Of a stretch of DNA of 64,000 bases, positions 41,715 through 49,863 are shown piece by piece (position 1 is the stretch's first letter; each line of letters begins with the position of its first letter). The DNA comes from Hyphomicrobiales bacterium. GTDB taxonomy: Bacteria > Pseudomonadota > Alphaproteobacteria > Rhizobiales > Rhizobiaceae. Both the position numbers and the translations under genes were made by a program. Location: assembly GCA_900472625.1 (NCBI GenBank), contig UCIT01000001.1, forward strand, positions 248,001 to 312,000, in the 5' to 3' direction. The notes below the pieces were generated by a model. The model was not told where the DNA came from. It ran no database searches and saw only the letters and a program-made list of their open reading frames with translations.

Positions 41715-42905
41715 TTAGGCTCCGGGTGCCAAGGCTTGCCGAGCCAGCGATATGAGACATTCTGCCCCGATCGTCAGGGCTGCCTCGTCCACCCGGAATC
41801 TCGGGTGATGCAGCGGGTAGATCGCGCCTTCTTGTTCGTTGCGGATGCCGAGGCGGAAATACACCGACGGTCGCTTCTCGCTGTAAAAGCCGAAATCATC
41901 CGCCGCAGTCCAGCCCGGCGCGGTGAGCGCGGCATCAGGCCCGAAGAGACTTGCAGCGGTGGTGAGGACAAGCTGCGTCAGCGCCACGTCATTGACGACA
42001 GGCGGCTCGCCTTCGACGAATTCGACTGTAACGGAAGCGCGATGTGCTGCGGCCATCCCCTCGACAATCTCGCGCAGCCGTTTTCTGGCGCTGAGGCGCG
42101 TTGTATGGCTGCCGCTGCGGATCGTTCCCCTGAAACGAACGGTGTCGGCGATAACGTTGTAGGAGCCGCCGCCCTCGATGCCAGTAATTGAGAGCACCAG
42201 CGGATCATAGGCGTCGGCTTCCCGCGAGACGATCTTCTGCAACTCTCCGACCATGGCGCAGGCCACGCTTATAGCATCGACACCTTCCGCCGGCTTGGCG
42301 GCATGAGCCGAGGCGCCGGAGACCACCACGTCGAAGATGTCGCTGGCCAGCGTATACGGGCCGCTGCCGACGGCGATCTTGCCAGTCGGCGTATAGGGAT
42401 CGACATGGATGCCGATCGCGGCATCGATATCGTCGAGCAAACCCTCTTCGACGACGCGTCGTCCGCCAAGCGGCTCCGCCTCCTCGGCCGGCTGGAAGAT
42501 GAAGCGTACAGTGCCGCCGAAGCTGTTGCGATGGCCATTCAGGTGGACGGCGGCGGCGAAGACCATCGCGGAATGCGCATCATGACCGCAGGCATGCATG
42601 ACGCCGGGATTTTGCGAGGAAAATTCGACGCCCGATTGTTCGAGGATCGGTAGCGCATCGATATCCGCGCGTATGGCAATCTTTCGGTTTGACGCGCTGC
42701 CTGTCCCCACGATGTCGATGGCGAGGCCATATCCCGCGACAGACCGAATATCGCCTATCCCATCCTGTTCGAGCTGCTCCCTGATATAGGCTTGTGTCGC
42801 GGCCTCCTGGTTGGAAAGTTCGGGATGGGTATGCAGGTGGCGACGCACCGCGATCATCTGTTGCTTGAGATCAGGCGATAGCCGGTTCGCGTCAGGATTT
42901 GGCAT
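41715..42905 (-). CDS. M20-family amidohydrolase
   Basis: Zinc-dependent amidohydrolase of 396 residues (IAA-amino acid hydrolase/HipO group). Catalytic metal ligands are present: HACGHDAH (about 104-111), EEAEPLGG (about 140) and HVD, with the dimerisation domain in the middle. It probably removes an acyl group from an amino acid. The gene overlaps the M24 gene upstream by 14 bases, so the two are co-translated. The upstream promoter contains a sequence shared with the ABC transporter promoter (see the 13-mer). The product could act on the same substrate as the adjacent hydrolase or on one of its products. Confidence 0.87.
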   Translation of the reverse strand: MPNPDANRLSPDLKQQMIAVRRHLHTHPELSNQEAATQAYIREQLEQDGIGDIRSVAGYGLAIDIVGTGSASNRKIAIRADIDALPILEQSGVEFSSQNPGVMHACGHDAHSAMVFAAAVHLNGHRNSFGGTVRFIFQPAEEAEPLGGRRVVEEGLLDDIDAAIGIHVDPYTPTGKIAVGSGPYTLASDIFDVVVSGASAHAAKPAEGVDAISVACAMVGELQKIVSREADAYDPLVLSITGIEGGGSYNVIADTVRFRGTIRSGSHTTRLSARKRLREIVEGMAAAHRASVTVEFVEGEPPVVNDVALTQLVLTTAASLFGPDAALTAPGWTAADDFGFYSEKRPSVYFRLGIRNEQEGAIYPLHHPRFRVDEAALTIGAECLISLARQALAPGA

Positions 42906-44073
42906 GGATCTCTCTTGGCAATTGGGTCAGCGTCTCGTTGCCGCTGTCGGTCACGAGGATCGTTTCGCTGACCTCGATGCCCCAGCCGTCCATCCACATG
43001 CCGAGGATCGAGTGAATGACGTTGCCGGGCTGCAGCACTGTCTTGTCTCCGGGACGAAGGCTGATCGTGTGCTCGCCCCAGTCCGGAGGATAGGCGACGC
43101 CGATCGAATAGCCGATACGCGACTCCTTCTTCAGGCCATATCGCTCGATCACCTTGCGCCAAGCGGCTTCGACATCTTCGGCGCGCACGCCCGGCTTGGT
43201 GGTGGCCAGCACTGCCTCCATGCCTTCCAGGACGGCCTTCGCGGTTTCGGTGACCTCCGGTCGCGGCGTCCCCAGCTGCATCGTCCGGGCGAGGCCGGCG
43301 GTGTAGCGGCGGCAGACGCCAGCCAGTTCCAGCGCGATCGTCTCGTTGGCGCCGAAGCGCCGATCGCTCCACATGATGTGCGGGGCCGAGGCGTTTTCTC
43401 CGCCAAGAATAGTCGGGGGCAGGGCAGTGATGTCGCCCGCGAACTCGCGACTTCCCGCCACCTGCGCCGCCTGTATCCTGGCGATGGCGTCGCACTCGCG
43501 CACGCCGGGTTCTATCACGTCGTAGGCGGCCTTGACGGCAGCCTCTGCCAGTCGCGATGCCTTGCGGAGGTAGTCGATCTCGGCGGGGCTCTTGACCACG
43601 CGCACCCAGTTTACCAGCAGGTCGGCATCGACAAAAGTGGCGTTCGGCAGGCCTCCTACCAATCGGGCGTGAGCCTTGGGCGAGAAATAATAGGCTTCGA
43701 GCTCGATGCCGATCCGGCGCCCGCCCCATCCCTTCGCCACGATCCACTCGGCGATCCAGTCCATCGGGTGGTGGTCGGTTTGCTGCACATAGGATTCCGG
43801 AAAGCCGACGACGTTGGCCGCTGTCATCCAGGCCGTGAGCAGCCCGCCGGCCGCATCCATCGCCCGACCAATCCAGACAGGTTCGGCGCCATCCTCGACC
43901 GGGACCAGAACCGTCTGCGGTGTGTAGAAGGACCAGCCGTCATACCCTGTGACGTAGTGCTGATTGGCGACGTCGTTGATGACAAGCAGCTCCAGATTCC
44001 GCCGCTGCATCTCGGCGCGGATATTCCTGAGCCTGATATCGTATTCCTGGCGCCCGAACGGTAGCTCGATCAT
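42892..44073 (-). CDS. M24-family creatinase/ectoine-hydrolase-like protein
   Basis: Pita-bread-fold protein of 393 residues. HYVTGYDGWSFYTPQ (about 39-53) and GYSIGVAYPPDWGEHTISLRPGD resemble ectoine hydrolase (DoeA/EutD). The metal-binding Asp residues of true M24 peptidases are absent: the DxG...D motif is replaced by LELAGVCRRYTAGLARTM (about 250-267), as in metal-free creatinase and ectoine hydrolase. It therefore probably hydrolyses a non-peptide amidine or amide C-N bond. It is co-translated with the M20 amidohydrolase and located with a HutC-type regulator and a sarcosine-oxidase-like gene. Confidence 0.85.
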   Translation of the reverse strand: MIELPFGRQEYDIRLRNIRAEMQRRNLELLVINDVANQHYVTGYDGWSFYTPQTVLVPVEDGAEPVWIGRAMDAAGGLLTAWMTAANVVGFPESYVQQTDHHPMDWIAEWIVAKGWGGRRIGIELEAYYFSPKAHARLVGGLPNATFVDADLLVNWVRVVKSPAEIDYLRKASRLAEAAVKAAYDVIEPGVRECDAIARIQAAQVAGSREFAGDITALPPTILGGENASAPHIMWSDRRFGANETIALELAGVCRRYTAGLARTMQLGTPRPEVTETAKAVLEGMEAVLATTKPGVRAEDVEAAWRKVIERYGLKKESRIGYSIGVAYPPDWGEHTISLRPGDKTVLQPGNVIHSILGMWMDGWGIEVSETILVTDSGNETLTQLPREIHAKS

Positions 44074-44210
44074 CGCGTTCCCTTATGCTTGTTTTCGACC
44101 AATCAAGCACCGTTCAAGCGAAAACGCGATGAAATTCTTGCGCGGAAATAGGTTTCGTCTCGCGGGGCGTTCTCGAGTTCGAAGTCCGTAATCCAGTCAA
44201 ATGAGTTAAC

Positions 44211-44223
44211 TACCATATACAAC
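44211..44223. promoter_or_regulatory. 13-base shared promoter element, copy A
   Basis: TACCATATACAAC, which recurs exactly at 45069-45081 in the promoter of the rightward transporter operon. This copy lies upstream of the minus-strand M24/M20 operon, 138 bases before its start. The pair flanks the HutC-type regulator gene and is a candidate operator for it; HutC-class sites usually contain a TATA-like core, which this matches. Confidence 0.6.
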
Positions 44224-44234
44224 ATGTCTTGGCG

Positions 44235-44990
44235 TTATGCGTCGAAGATCGTTCCGCTACGCGCTTCCAGCCGGTAGCGGTAGCCCGGGTAGACCAAGCG
44301 AGCGGTCGAAACGACGAGTCTTCCGGACCATGTCCTGCGCCGGATGGCCAGGCACGGTTCGCTCTTCAGGATGGTCAGCAGCTTGCATTCCCACGCCTGC
44401 GGCATTGCGGCCTCGACGACATGCTCGGACCCGCTAAGCGGCGCGGTCGCCGTCAGGTAGGCGTTGGGGGTGAGGGATGAAAAGTCCTGTGCGAGGTAGT
44501 GAGGCGCGGCCGACGGATTGACGAAGCGATCCTCGATCTGCACCGGCACGCCGTTTTCGCTGTGGACAATCAGGGAGTGAAACACCGGTGCGCCGATCGA
44601 CAAATCAAGCGCATCTGCGATCTCTGGCGATGCCGCTTCCTCCGCGAGCACAACGACTGAGGCGTCATGTGCGTTGCCGCGTTCGGCGATCTCCTCAGCA
44701 ATGTTCTTCACCTCGAACAGCGCCGAATAGCCCTTCCGCTCGGCAACGAACGAGCCCACGCCCTGGATGCGAACCAGTTCGCCTTCGCTTGCGAGTTCCC
44801 GAAGCGCGCGGTTGGCGGTCATCTTGCTGACGCCGAGTTCGGCAACCAGTTCATTTTCGGAGGGAACCCGATATTTCGGTGGCCACTCGCCACTGTGGAT
44901 ACGGTCGAGAATCATCTGCTTGACACCGGCATAGAGCGGCGCGCTATCGTTTTGCGCCAGTTCTTGCTTCATTTTTCCTGGACGCTTCAT
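44235..44990 (-). CDS. HutC-subfamily GntR repressor (UTRA domain)
   Basis: Regulator of 251 residues. The N-terminal winged helix-turn-helix is clear (YAGVKQMILDRIHSGEW; PSENELVAELGVSKMTANRALRELASEG) and is followed by a UTRA ligand-binding domain (GNAHDASVVVLAEEAASPEIADAL; VHSENGVPVQIEDRFVNP; WECKLLTILKSEPCLAIRRRTW). HutC senses urocanate in the histidine pathway. Here it lies between two divergent operons. AAAGGA precedes the ATG at 44990. Sequence similarity to HutC suggests that an unsaturated or imidazole-like acid could be the inducer. Confidence 0.87.
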   Translation of the reverse strand: MKRPGKMKQELAQNDSAPLYAGVKQMILDRIHSGEWPPKYRVPSENELVAELGVSKMTANRALRELASEGELVRIQGVGSFVAERKGYSALFEVKNIAEEIAERGNAHDASVVVLAEEAASPEIADALDLSIGAPVFHSLIVHSENGVPVQIEDRFVNPSAAPHYLAQDFSSLTPNAYLTATAPLSGSEHVVEAAMPQAWECKLLTILKSEPCLAIRRRTWSGRLVVSTARLVYPGYRYRLEARSGTIFDA

Positions 44991-45062
44991 TGCCTATTCC
45001 TTTTGCACCAATGGAAACCGCCCGCCAAATCGACTTTCCTCTTGCATAACATAAATTTTTTC

Positions 45063-45076
45063 ATATGGTACCATAT
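45063..45076. promoter_or_regulatory. 14-bp palindrome overlapping shared 13-mer
   Basis: ATATGGTACCATAT is a perfect 14-base palindrome about 100 bases before the amino-acid transporter operon start. It overlaps the second copy of the 13-mer found at 44211. Symmetry fits a GntR dimer; the assignment to the HutC-type regulator is inferred from location. Confidence 0.55.
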
Positions 45077-45081
45077 ACAAC
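45069..45081. promoter_or_regulatory. 13-base shared promoter element, copy B
   Basis: TACCATATACAAC, identical to the copy at 44211-44223. It lies in the 188-base space between the HutC-type gene and the divergent binding-protein gene. Sharing of the exact 13 bases between the two catabolic promoters suggests a common regulator. Confidence 0.6.
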
Positions 45082-45178
45082 CTCCTGAGCAACTTCTTCG
45101 CAAGATTGACAGGCAAGCCGGCGCAGACCGGTCTCATGCAGCCGCAAGGCCAATTGCAACTTCAGAGGAGATCCTTCC

Positions 45179-46018
45179 ATGAGATTCACTGCCCTTCTTC
45201 TTTCCAGCGCCGTCGCGCTTTCGGCATTCGTAGCGCCGGCTTCCGCCAAGGACTGGAAGACCGCGACCATTACGCTTGAAGGCGCCTATGCGCCGTGGAA
45301 CCTGACCAATGCCGACGGCACGCTTGGCGGCTTCGAGCCGGAGCTTGCCAAGATCCTGTGCGAGCGCGCCAAGATCGAGTGCACGCTCGTCGCCTCGGAC
45401 TGGGACGGCATGATCCCGGCGCTGAACGCCGGCAAGTTCGATGTCATCATGGACGCGCTGTCGATCACCGAAGAGCGCAAGCAGATCATCGACTTCACGG
45501 TGCCCTATGCGGCAACACCGGCCGCATTCGCAACCGCCAAGGACAGCCCTCTCGCCAATGCCGCCGGAACCGGCGCCACGATCAAGATGACGCCCGGCCA
45601 GACCGGCGTTAAGGAAATCGACGCCCTCAAGGAAGCCTTCAAGGGCAAGACGATCGGCATCCAGGCCGCCACGGTCTACGCCAAGTTCGTCTACGACAAC
45701 TTCGGCGACATCGCGCAGATCCGTGAATACAAGACCGGCGCCGATCGCGATCTTGACCTTCAGAGCGGCCGTATCGATCTCGGCTTCGACGATGCTGTCT
45801 ATTTCAACAGCGCGTTCGAGGCGGCCAAGGATACTCTCGCCTTCACGGGGCCGGAGATTGCCGGTTCCATCTGGGGCGAAGGCGAAGGTCTCGGCATTCG
45901 CAAGGCCGATACCGAGCTGCGCGACAAGTTCAGCGAAGCGATCAAGTCGGCCCTGGCGGATGGGACCGTAAAGACCCTGTCCATGAAGTGGTTCAAGGTC
46001 GACGTCAGCCCGCAATAA
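45179..46018 (+). CDS. polar amino acid ABC transporter binding protein (HisJ/ArgT-like)
   Basis: Periplasmic protein of 279 residues. Signal peptide ends after ASA near residue 23. The mature part has ITLEGAYAPWNLTNADGTLGGFEPELAKILCERAKI and DWDGMIPALNAGKFDVIMDALSIT, the SBP family 3 signature. A YAPWN pocket is typical of basic or aromatic/zwitterionic amino acids. It heads the operon containing two permeases, an ATPase, the lyase-like gene and a flavoenzyme. The RBS AGGAGATCC precedes the ATG. A ten-base-pair hairpin follows the stop, probably stabilising the binding-protein message. Confidence 0.9.
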   Translation: MRFTALLLSSAVALSAFVAPASAKDWKTATITLEGAYAPWNLTNADGTLGGFEPELAKILCERAKIECTLVASDWDGMIPALNAGKFDVIMDALSITEERKQIIDFTVPYAATPAAFATAKDSPLANAAGTGATIKMTPGQTGVKEIDALKEAFKGKTIGIQAATVYAKFVYDNFGDIAQIREYKTGADRDLDLQSGRIDLGFDDAVYFNSAFEAAKDTLAFTGPEIAGSIWGEGEGLGIRKADTELRDKFSEAIKSALADGTVKTLSMKWFKVDVSPQ

Positions 46019-46043
46019 ACTCTGCGGCGAAAGCTTCGGATCA

Positions 46044-46069
46044 GGTCTCCGGCTTTCGTGCCGGAGGCC
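46044..46069 (+). other. intercistronic hairpin after the binding-protein gene
   Basis: GGTCTCCGGC and GCCGGAGGCC form a ten-base-pair stem over a short TTTCGT loop, 26 bases after the stop. No U-tract follows and the permease gene continues downstream, so this is more likely a message-stabilising hairpin than a terminator, as often seen after highly expressed binding-protein genes. Confidence 0.6.
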
Positions 46070-46119
46070 GCATGCTATTCTGATATCGTCGAGAGAGCGG
46101 CAGACGTGGGGAGCGCGTT

Positions 46120-46845
46120 ATGGCATCACTGTCACTGATCGGATTTGGCTCTGGCGGCTGGGGCGCCTTGCTGCTGCTGGCAACATTGCTGACGCTTTGC
46201 GTTACGGCGACCGCGCTGGCGATCGGCGCCGTCCTCGGCACCATCGTCGCGGCAGCGAAGCTGTCGGGCAATGTCGTGTTGGTCACGCTCGGCAATATCT
46301 ACACCACGGTCTTTCGCGGCGTGCCGGAACTGCTGATCATCTATCTCATCTATTTCGGCGGCTCGTCCGCCGTCACCTCGATCGGCAAGGCGCTGGGCTA
46401 CGAGGGCTTCCTCGGACTTCCATCCTTCCTGGCCGGCGCGTTGGCCGTCGGCATCATTTCCGGTGCCTATCAGGCCGAGGTTTTCCGCGGCGCCTTTCAG
46501 GCGATCTCGAAGGGAGAGCTTGAGGCGGCGTCGGCGATCGGCATGCACCGCGCCTTGCGCTTGCGCCGGATCATCATCCCACAAGTCTTTCGGTTCGCCA
46601 TCCCGGGCATCGGCAACGTCTGGCAGTTGAGTCTCAAGGATTCAGCGTTGATCTCCGTCACCGGCCTCGCAGAGTTGATGCGCACCAGCCAGGTGGCGGC
46701 AGGCTCGACGCGGCAGTATTTCCTGTTCTTCATCGTCGGCGGTATTCTCTATCTGATCCTCACCAGCCTTTCGGATCGCGTCTTCAACGGCGCGGAACGA
46801 CGCGCCAATCGCAGCATGCCGACCGCGGCCATGGGCAAGGCATAG
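46120..46845 (+). CDS. amino acid ABC transporter permease (HisQ-like)
   Basis: Inner-membrane permease of 241 residues with about five helices. The family-typical EAA-like loop EVFRGAFQAISKGELEAASAIGMH is located near 125-148. GGGGAGCGCG precedes the start. Works with the following permease, HisM-like, as a heterodimer. It is 102 bases after the binding-protein gene because of the hairpin; the next gene begins nine bases after its stop. Confidence 0.9.
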   Translation: MASLSLIGFGSGGWGALLLLATLLTLCVTATALAIGAVLGTIVAAAKLSGNVVLVTLGNIYTTVFRGVPELLIIYLIYFGGSSAVTSIGKALGYEGFLGLPSFLAGALAVGIISGAYQAEVFRGAFQAISKGELEAASAIGMHRALRLRRIIIPQVFRFAIPGIGNVWQLSLKDSALISVTGLAELMRTSQVAAGSTRQYFLFFIVGGILYLILTSLSDRVFNGAERRANRSMPTAAMGKA

Positions 46846-46854
46846 GAGAAGCAC

Positions 46855-47559
46855 ATGGATATCGCCTTTCTTTCCCAAACCATGATGACGCTGCTCAAGG
46901 CCGTTCCGATGACCTTGGCGCTGTTTTCTGTGTCGATCGTTTCGGGTTGCATCCTGGCGCTCGGGATCGTCTGGATGCGCGTCGGCGGAAACCCGGTGCT
47001 GCAGGCGATCGCAAAGGGTTACATCTTCATCTTCCGTGGTTCGCCGCTGCTGATCCAGATGTTTCTGGTGTTCTACGGCCTCGGCCAGTTCGGCTTCATC
47101 CGTTATTCTTTCCTCTGGCCCTTCCTGCGCGAACCCTTCATCTGTGCTGTTCTGTCGCTCGCGCTCTGCACCGCCGGCTATTCGGCCGAGATTTTCCGTG
47201 GCGGTATCAGGGCGGTGTCGCCGCGTGAAATCGAGGCCGCGCGTTCGATCGGCATGTCGGGCTTCCTGCTGGTGCGCCGCATTCTGGCGCCGATCGCCTT
47301 CCGCCACGCGCTGCCGGCATATTCGACCGAGATCGTGCTGATGATGAAGTCGACGGCATTGGCAAGCCTTGTGACGGTCTGGGAAGTCACGGGCGTCGCC
47401 CAGCGGCTGATCTCGCAGACATATCGCACGATGGAGGTTTTCCTCTGCGCTGCGATCATCTATCTCGTTCTCAACTTCCTCATCCTGCAGGGCATGGCAT
47501 TGCTGGAATATTCGCTGTCGCGCCACCGTCGTGCAGCACCCACACCGCTGCAAGCCTAG
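46855..47559 (+). CDS. amino acid ABC transporter permease (HisM-like)
   Basis: Inner-membrane permease of 234 residues with five helices and the coupling loop EIFRGGIRAVSPREIEAARSIGMSG (about 110-134). The N-terminal half has FIFRGSPLLIQMFLVFYGLGQ, typical of this family. AGGAG precedes the ATG at 46855. Co-transcribed with the neighbours, forming the channel with the HisQ-like partner. Confidence 0.9.
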   Translation: MDIAFLSQTMMTLLKAVPMTLALFSVSIVSGCILALGIVWMRVGGNPVLQAIAKGYIFIFRGSPLLIQMFLVFYGLGQFGFIRYSFLWPFLREPFICAVLSLALCTAGYSAEIFRGGIRAVSPREIEAARSIGMSGFLLVRRILAPIAFRHALPAYSTEIVLMMKSTALASLVTVWEVTGVAQRLISQTYRTMEVFLCAAIIYLVLNFLILQGMALLEYSLSRHRRAAPTPLQA

Positions 47560-47586
47560 AACCGCACGAACCTGATTGGAGTTTTC

Positions 47587-48363
47587 ATGCCCGGTGTAAC
47601 CCGACTTTCGGTCCGCGATATCCGCAAAAGCTTCGGCATTCACGAGGTTCTGCGCGGCATTTCGCTCGACGCGCAGGACGGCGACGTCATCTCGTTGCTT
47701 GGCGCCTCCGGCTCCGGCAAGTCGACTTTCCTGCGTTGCATCAATCTGCTTGAAACCGCCACCGCGGGTGAGATCTGGGTCGATGGCGAGCAGATCCGGA
47801 TGGTGCAGAAGCGCGGCGTGAGCCGGCCGGCGAGCCAGAAACAGGTGGATCACATCCGTTCCGAACTCGGCATGGTCTTCCAGTCCTTCAATCTCTGGTC
47901 CCACATGACCATCCTCGAAAACATCATCGAGGGGCCCGTGCATGTCCTGAAGCGCCCACGCGCCGAATGCATCGCCGAGGCTGAAGCGCTGCTCGACAAG
48001 GTCGGCATCGCCGACAAGCGCCATGCCTACCCCGCACATCTTTCCGGTGGCCAGCAGCAGCGCGCCGCGATCGCCCGCGCCCTGGCGATGAAGCCGAAGG
48101 TAATGCTGTTTGATGAGCCGACCTCCGCGCTCGACCCGGAACTGGTTGGCGAAGTGTTGCGCGTCATGCGGGCGCTGGCTGAGGAGGGCATGACGATGCT
48201 CGTCGTCACGCACGAGATGAGCTTTGCCCGAAACGTCTCGAACCGGGTTGTCTTCATGCGCGAGGGTATCGTTGACAGCAGCGGCACGCCGGACGAGATG
48301 TTCGGCGGCGGCGGATCCCCCGCCTTCCGACAGTTCATCGGCCATTTCGGAACAGCGCAATGA
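47587..48363 (+). CDS. amino acid ABC transporter ATP-binding protein (HisP-like)
   Basis: ATPase of 258 residues with Walker [11 protein letters not shown]-loop FQSFNLW, signature [13 protein letters not shown], Walker [15 protein letters not shown] and switch His in [15 protein letters not shown] precedes the start. The stop overlaps the start of the lyase-like gene by four bases, so transport and catabolism are translationally linked. Confidence 0.92.
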   Translation: MPGVTRLSVRDIRKSFGIHEVLRGISLDAQDGDVISLLGASGSGKSTFLRCINLLETATAGEIWVDGEQIRMVQKRGVSRPASQKQVDHIRSELGMVFQSFNLWSHMTILENIIEGPVHVLKRPRAECIAEAEALLDKVGIADKRHAYPAHLSGGQQQRAAIARALAMKPKVMLFDEPTSALDPELVGEVLRVMRALAEEGMTMLVVTHEMSFARNVSNRVVFMREGIVDSSGTPDEMFGGGGSPAFRQFIGHFGTAQ

Positions 48364-49862
48364 CGATCACCATCGATACCCCGCTCAGCTGGCGCGATGT
48401 CGCGCGGGTGGCGGACGGGGAGATGCTGGCGCTGTCGCCGGCAGCATGGCAGCGCGTCGACAACGCTAGCCGCATCGTCGAACGGATCGTGGAAACCGGC
48501 GTTCGCGCCTATGGCATCAACACCGGCGTCGGGGCGCTGTCTGACACCGTTGTCGATCGGCAGTCGCAAAGCCGGCTGTCGCGAAACATCGTCCTCAGCC
48601 ATGCTTGCGGTGTCGGCGGCCTTCTCGCGCAGCGAGAGGTGCGCGCCATCATCACCGCGCAGATCGCCAATTTTGCACACGGCCATTCCGGCGTTCGCGC
48701 CGATATCCTGCGCCATCTCCTGGCGTTTCTCGAGCATGACTGCATTCCCGATGTGCCGGCGAAAGGCTCTGCCGGTTATCTAATCCATAACGCGCACACG
48801 GCGCTGGTGCTGATCGGCGAGGGAAGTGCGCACCTCGCCGGCAAGGCGATGAGCGGGGCCGATGCGCTTGCAGCACTTGGGCTGTCTCCCCTCGTGCTCG
48901 GCGCAAAGGAAGGCTTGAGCCTAGTCAATGGCACGGCCTGCGCCGCCGGCCTGTCGAGCGTCGCGATGGCGCGGGCAGAGCGTCTGCTCGACTGGACGGA
49001 TGCCGTTGCCGCACTGACGCTGGAGGCTGCCAGCGGCCAGATGGCGGCATTCGATGAGAGCGTGCTGGCGCTGCGTCCATCTCCCGGCATTCAGCATGTC
49101 GGTGCGAGCCTGCGTCGTTATCTGTCTGGTAGCGGCCTGATCGCTGCGGCGATCGGCAGGCGCACGCAGGATGCGCTCAGCCTGCGCGCCGTCCCGCACG
49201 CGCATGGCGCGGCCCGCGATGTGTTTCAGAATGCGTCTGTCGTCGTCGACAGAGAACTCGCCTCCGTGACCGACAACCCAGCTGTCTCAGGTACGCCGGA
49301 TGCTCCCATCGTTTCGTCGGAAGCCCATGCCGTCGCCCCCGCGCTCGGGCAGGCGGCGGACAGTCTCGCAGTCGCACTGGCGCAGATCGCCGCCATGAGC
49401 GAGCGGCGGATGGATCGGCTGGTGAACCCGCTGGTAAGTGGCTTGCCGCCATTTCTGGCCAGCGACGCTGGCAGCAATTCAGGCTTCATGATCGCCCAGT
49501 ACACGGCAGCAGCCCTGAGCAACGAGAACCGCCGCCTCGCGGCACCGGCCTCGCTGGATGGAGGACTGACCTCCGGTCTGCAGGAGGATTTTCTGGCGCA
49601 TCCGACGGCGGCGGCCAACAAGCTGCTATCGGTCATCGACAACTGCGAATACATCCTCGCCATTGAATTGATGGCGGCAACCCAGGCGCACGACTTCCTC
49701 GCGTCGTCAGCGGCGCGTGCCGAGGGAACCGATACCATTCACGCGCTCGTTCGACAGTGCGTGCCCCACTATGCCGATGACCGTCCATTGTCGCAGGATA
49801 TGGAACGTCTTCGCGAATTGATCCAGCAAGTCGAGCCGCCTTTGGCCGGCGGAAGGAAATGA
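48360..49862 (+). CDS. HAL/PAL-superfamily lyase homologue lacking the MIO tripeptide
   Basis: Protein of 500 residues of the aromatic amino-acid ammonia-lyase fold. Family landmarks remain: [10 protein letters not shown] (51-60, with the catalytic Tyr51), [12 protein letters not shown] (substrate-binding Asn region), [14 protein letters not shown], and QEDFLAHP near the C-terminus. At the cofactor site, however, the normal GSVGASGDLAPLAH is [11 protein letters not shown] (136-146): exactly the three residues Ala-Ser-Gly that cyclise into MIO are absent while both flanks align. The Tyr of the DPYSLR motif is also replaced (DALSLR). It cannot make MIO. I recall that ergothionase, a related trimethylamine-eliminating enzyme, works without MIO, so a substrate with a better leaving group than ammonia is plausible. 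Start overlaps the ATPase stop. Confidence 0.85.
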   Translation: MTITIDTPLSWRDVARVADGEMLALSPAAWQRVDNASRIVERIVETGVRAYGINTGVGALSDTVVDRQSQSRLSRNIVLSHACGVGGLLAQREVRAIITAQIANFAHGHSGVRADILRHLLAFLEHDCIPDVPAKGSAGYLIHNAHTALVLIGEGSAHLAGKAMSGADALAALGLSPLVLGAKEGLSLVNGTACAAGLSSVAMARAERLLDWTDAVAALTLEAASGQMAAFDESVLALRPSPGIQHVGASLRRYLSGSGLIAAAIGRRTQDALSLRAVPHAHGAARDVFQNASVVVDRELASVTDNPAVSGTPDAPIVSSEAHAVAPALGQAADSLAVALAQIAAMSERRMDRLVNPLVSGLPPFLASDAGSNSGFMIAQYTAAALSNENRRLAAPASLDGGLTSGLQEDFLAHPTAAANKLLSVIDNCEYILAIELMAATQAHDFLASSAARAEGTDTIHALVRQCVPHYADDRPLSQDMERLRELIQQVEPPLAGGRK

Positions 49863-49863
49863 C

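Noticed and set aside
42811..44064. 417-residue plus-strand frame opposite the M24 gene
   Set aside because: Shadow; the minus strand encodes a clear creatinase-fold protein.
42892..44073. Calling this gene Xaa-Pro aminopeptidase
   Set aside because: The Asp metal ligands needed by true M24 peptidases are missing; it is nearer to creatinase/ectoine hydrolase.
46642..48360. 572-residue frame on the minus strand opposite the permease/ATPase genes
   Set aside because: Covers two real plus-strand ABC genes and has biased Arg/His-rich composition typical of shadows.
48360..49862. Calling this gene histidine ammonia-lyase (hutH)
   Set aside because: The MIO tripeptide is absent, the key Tyr region is changed, and no hutU/hutI/hutG genes are adjacent.
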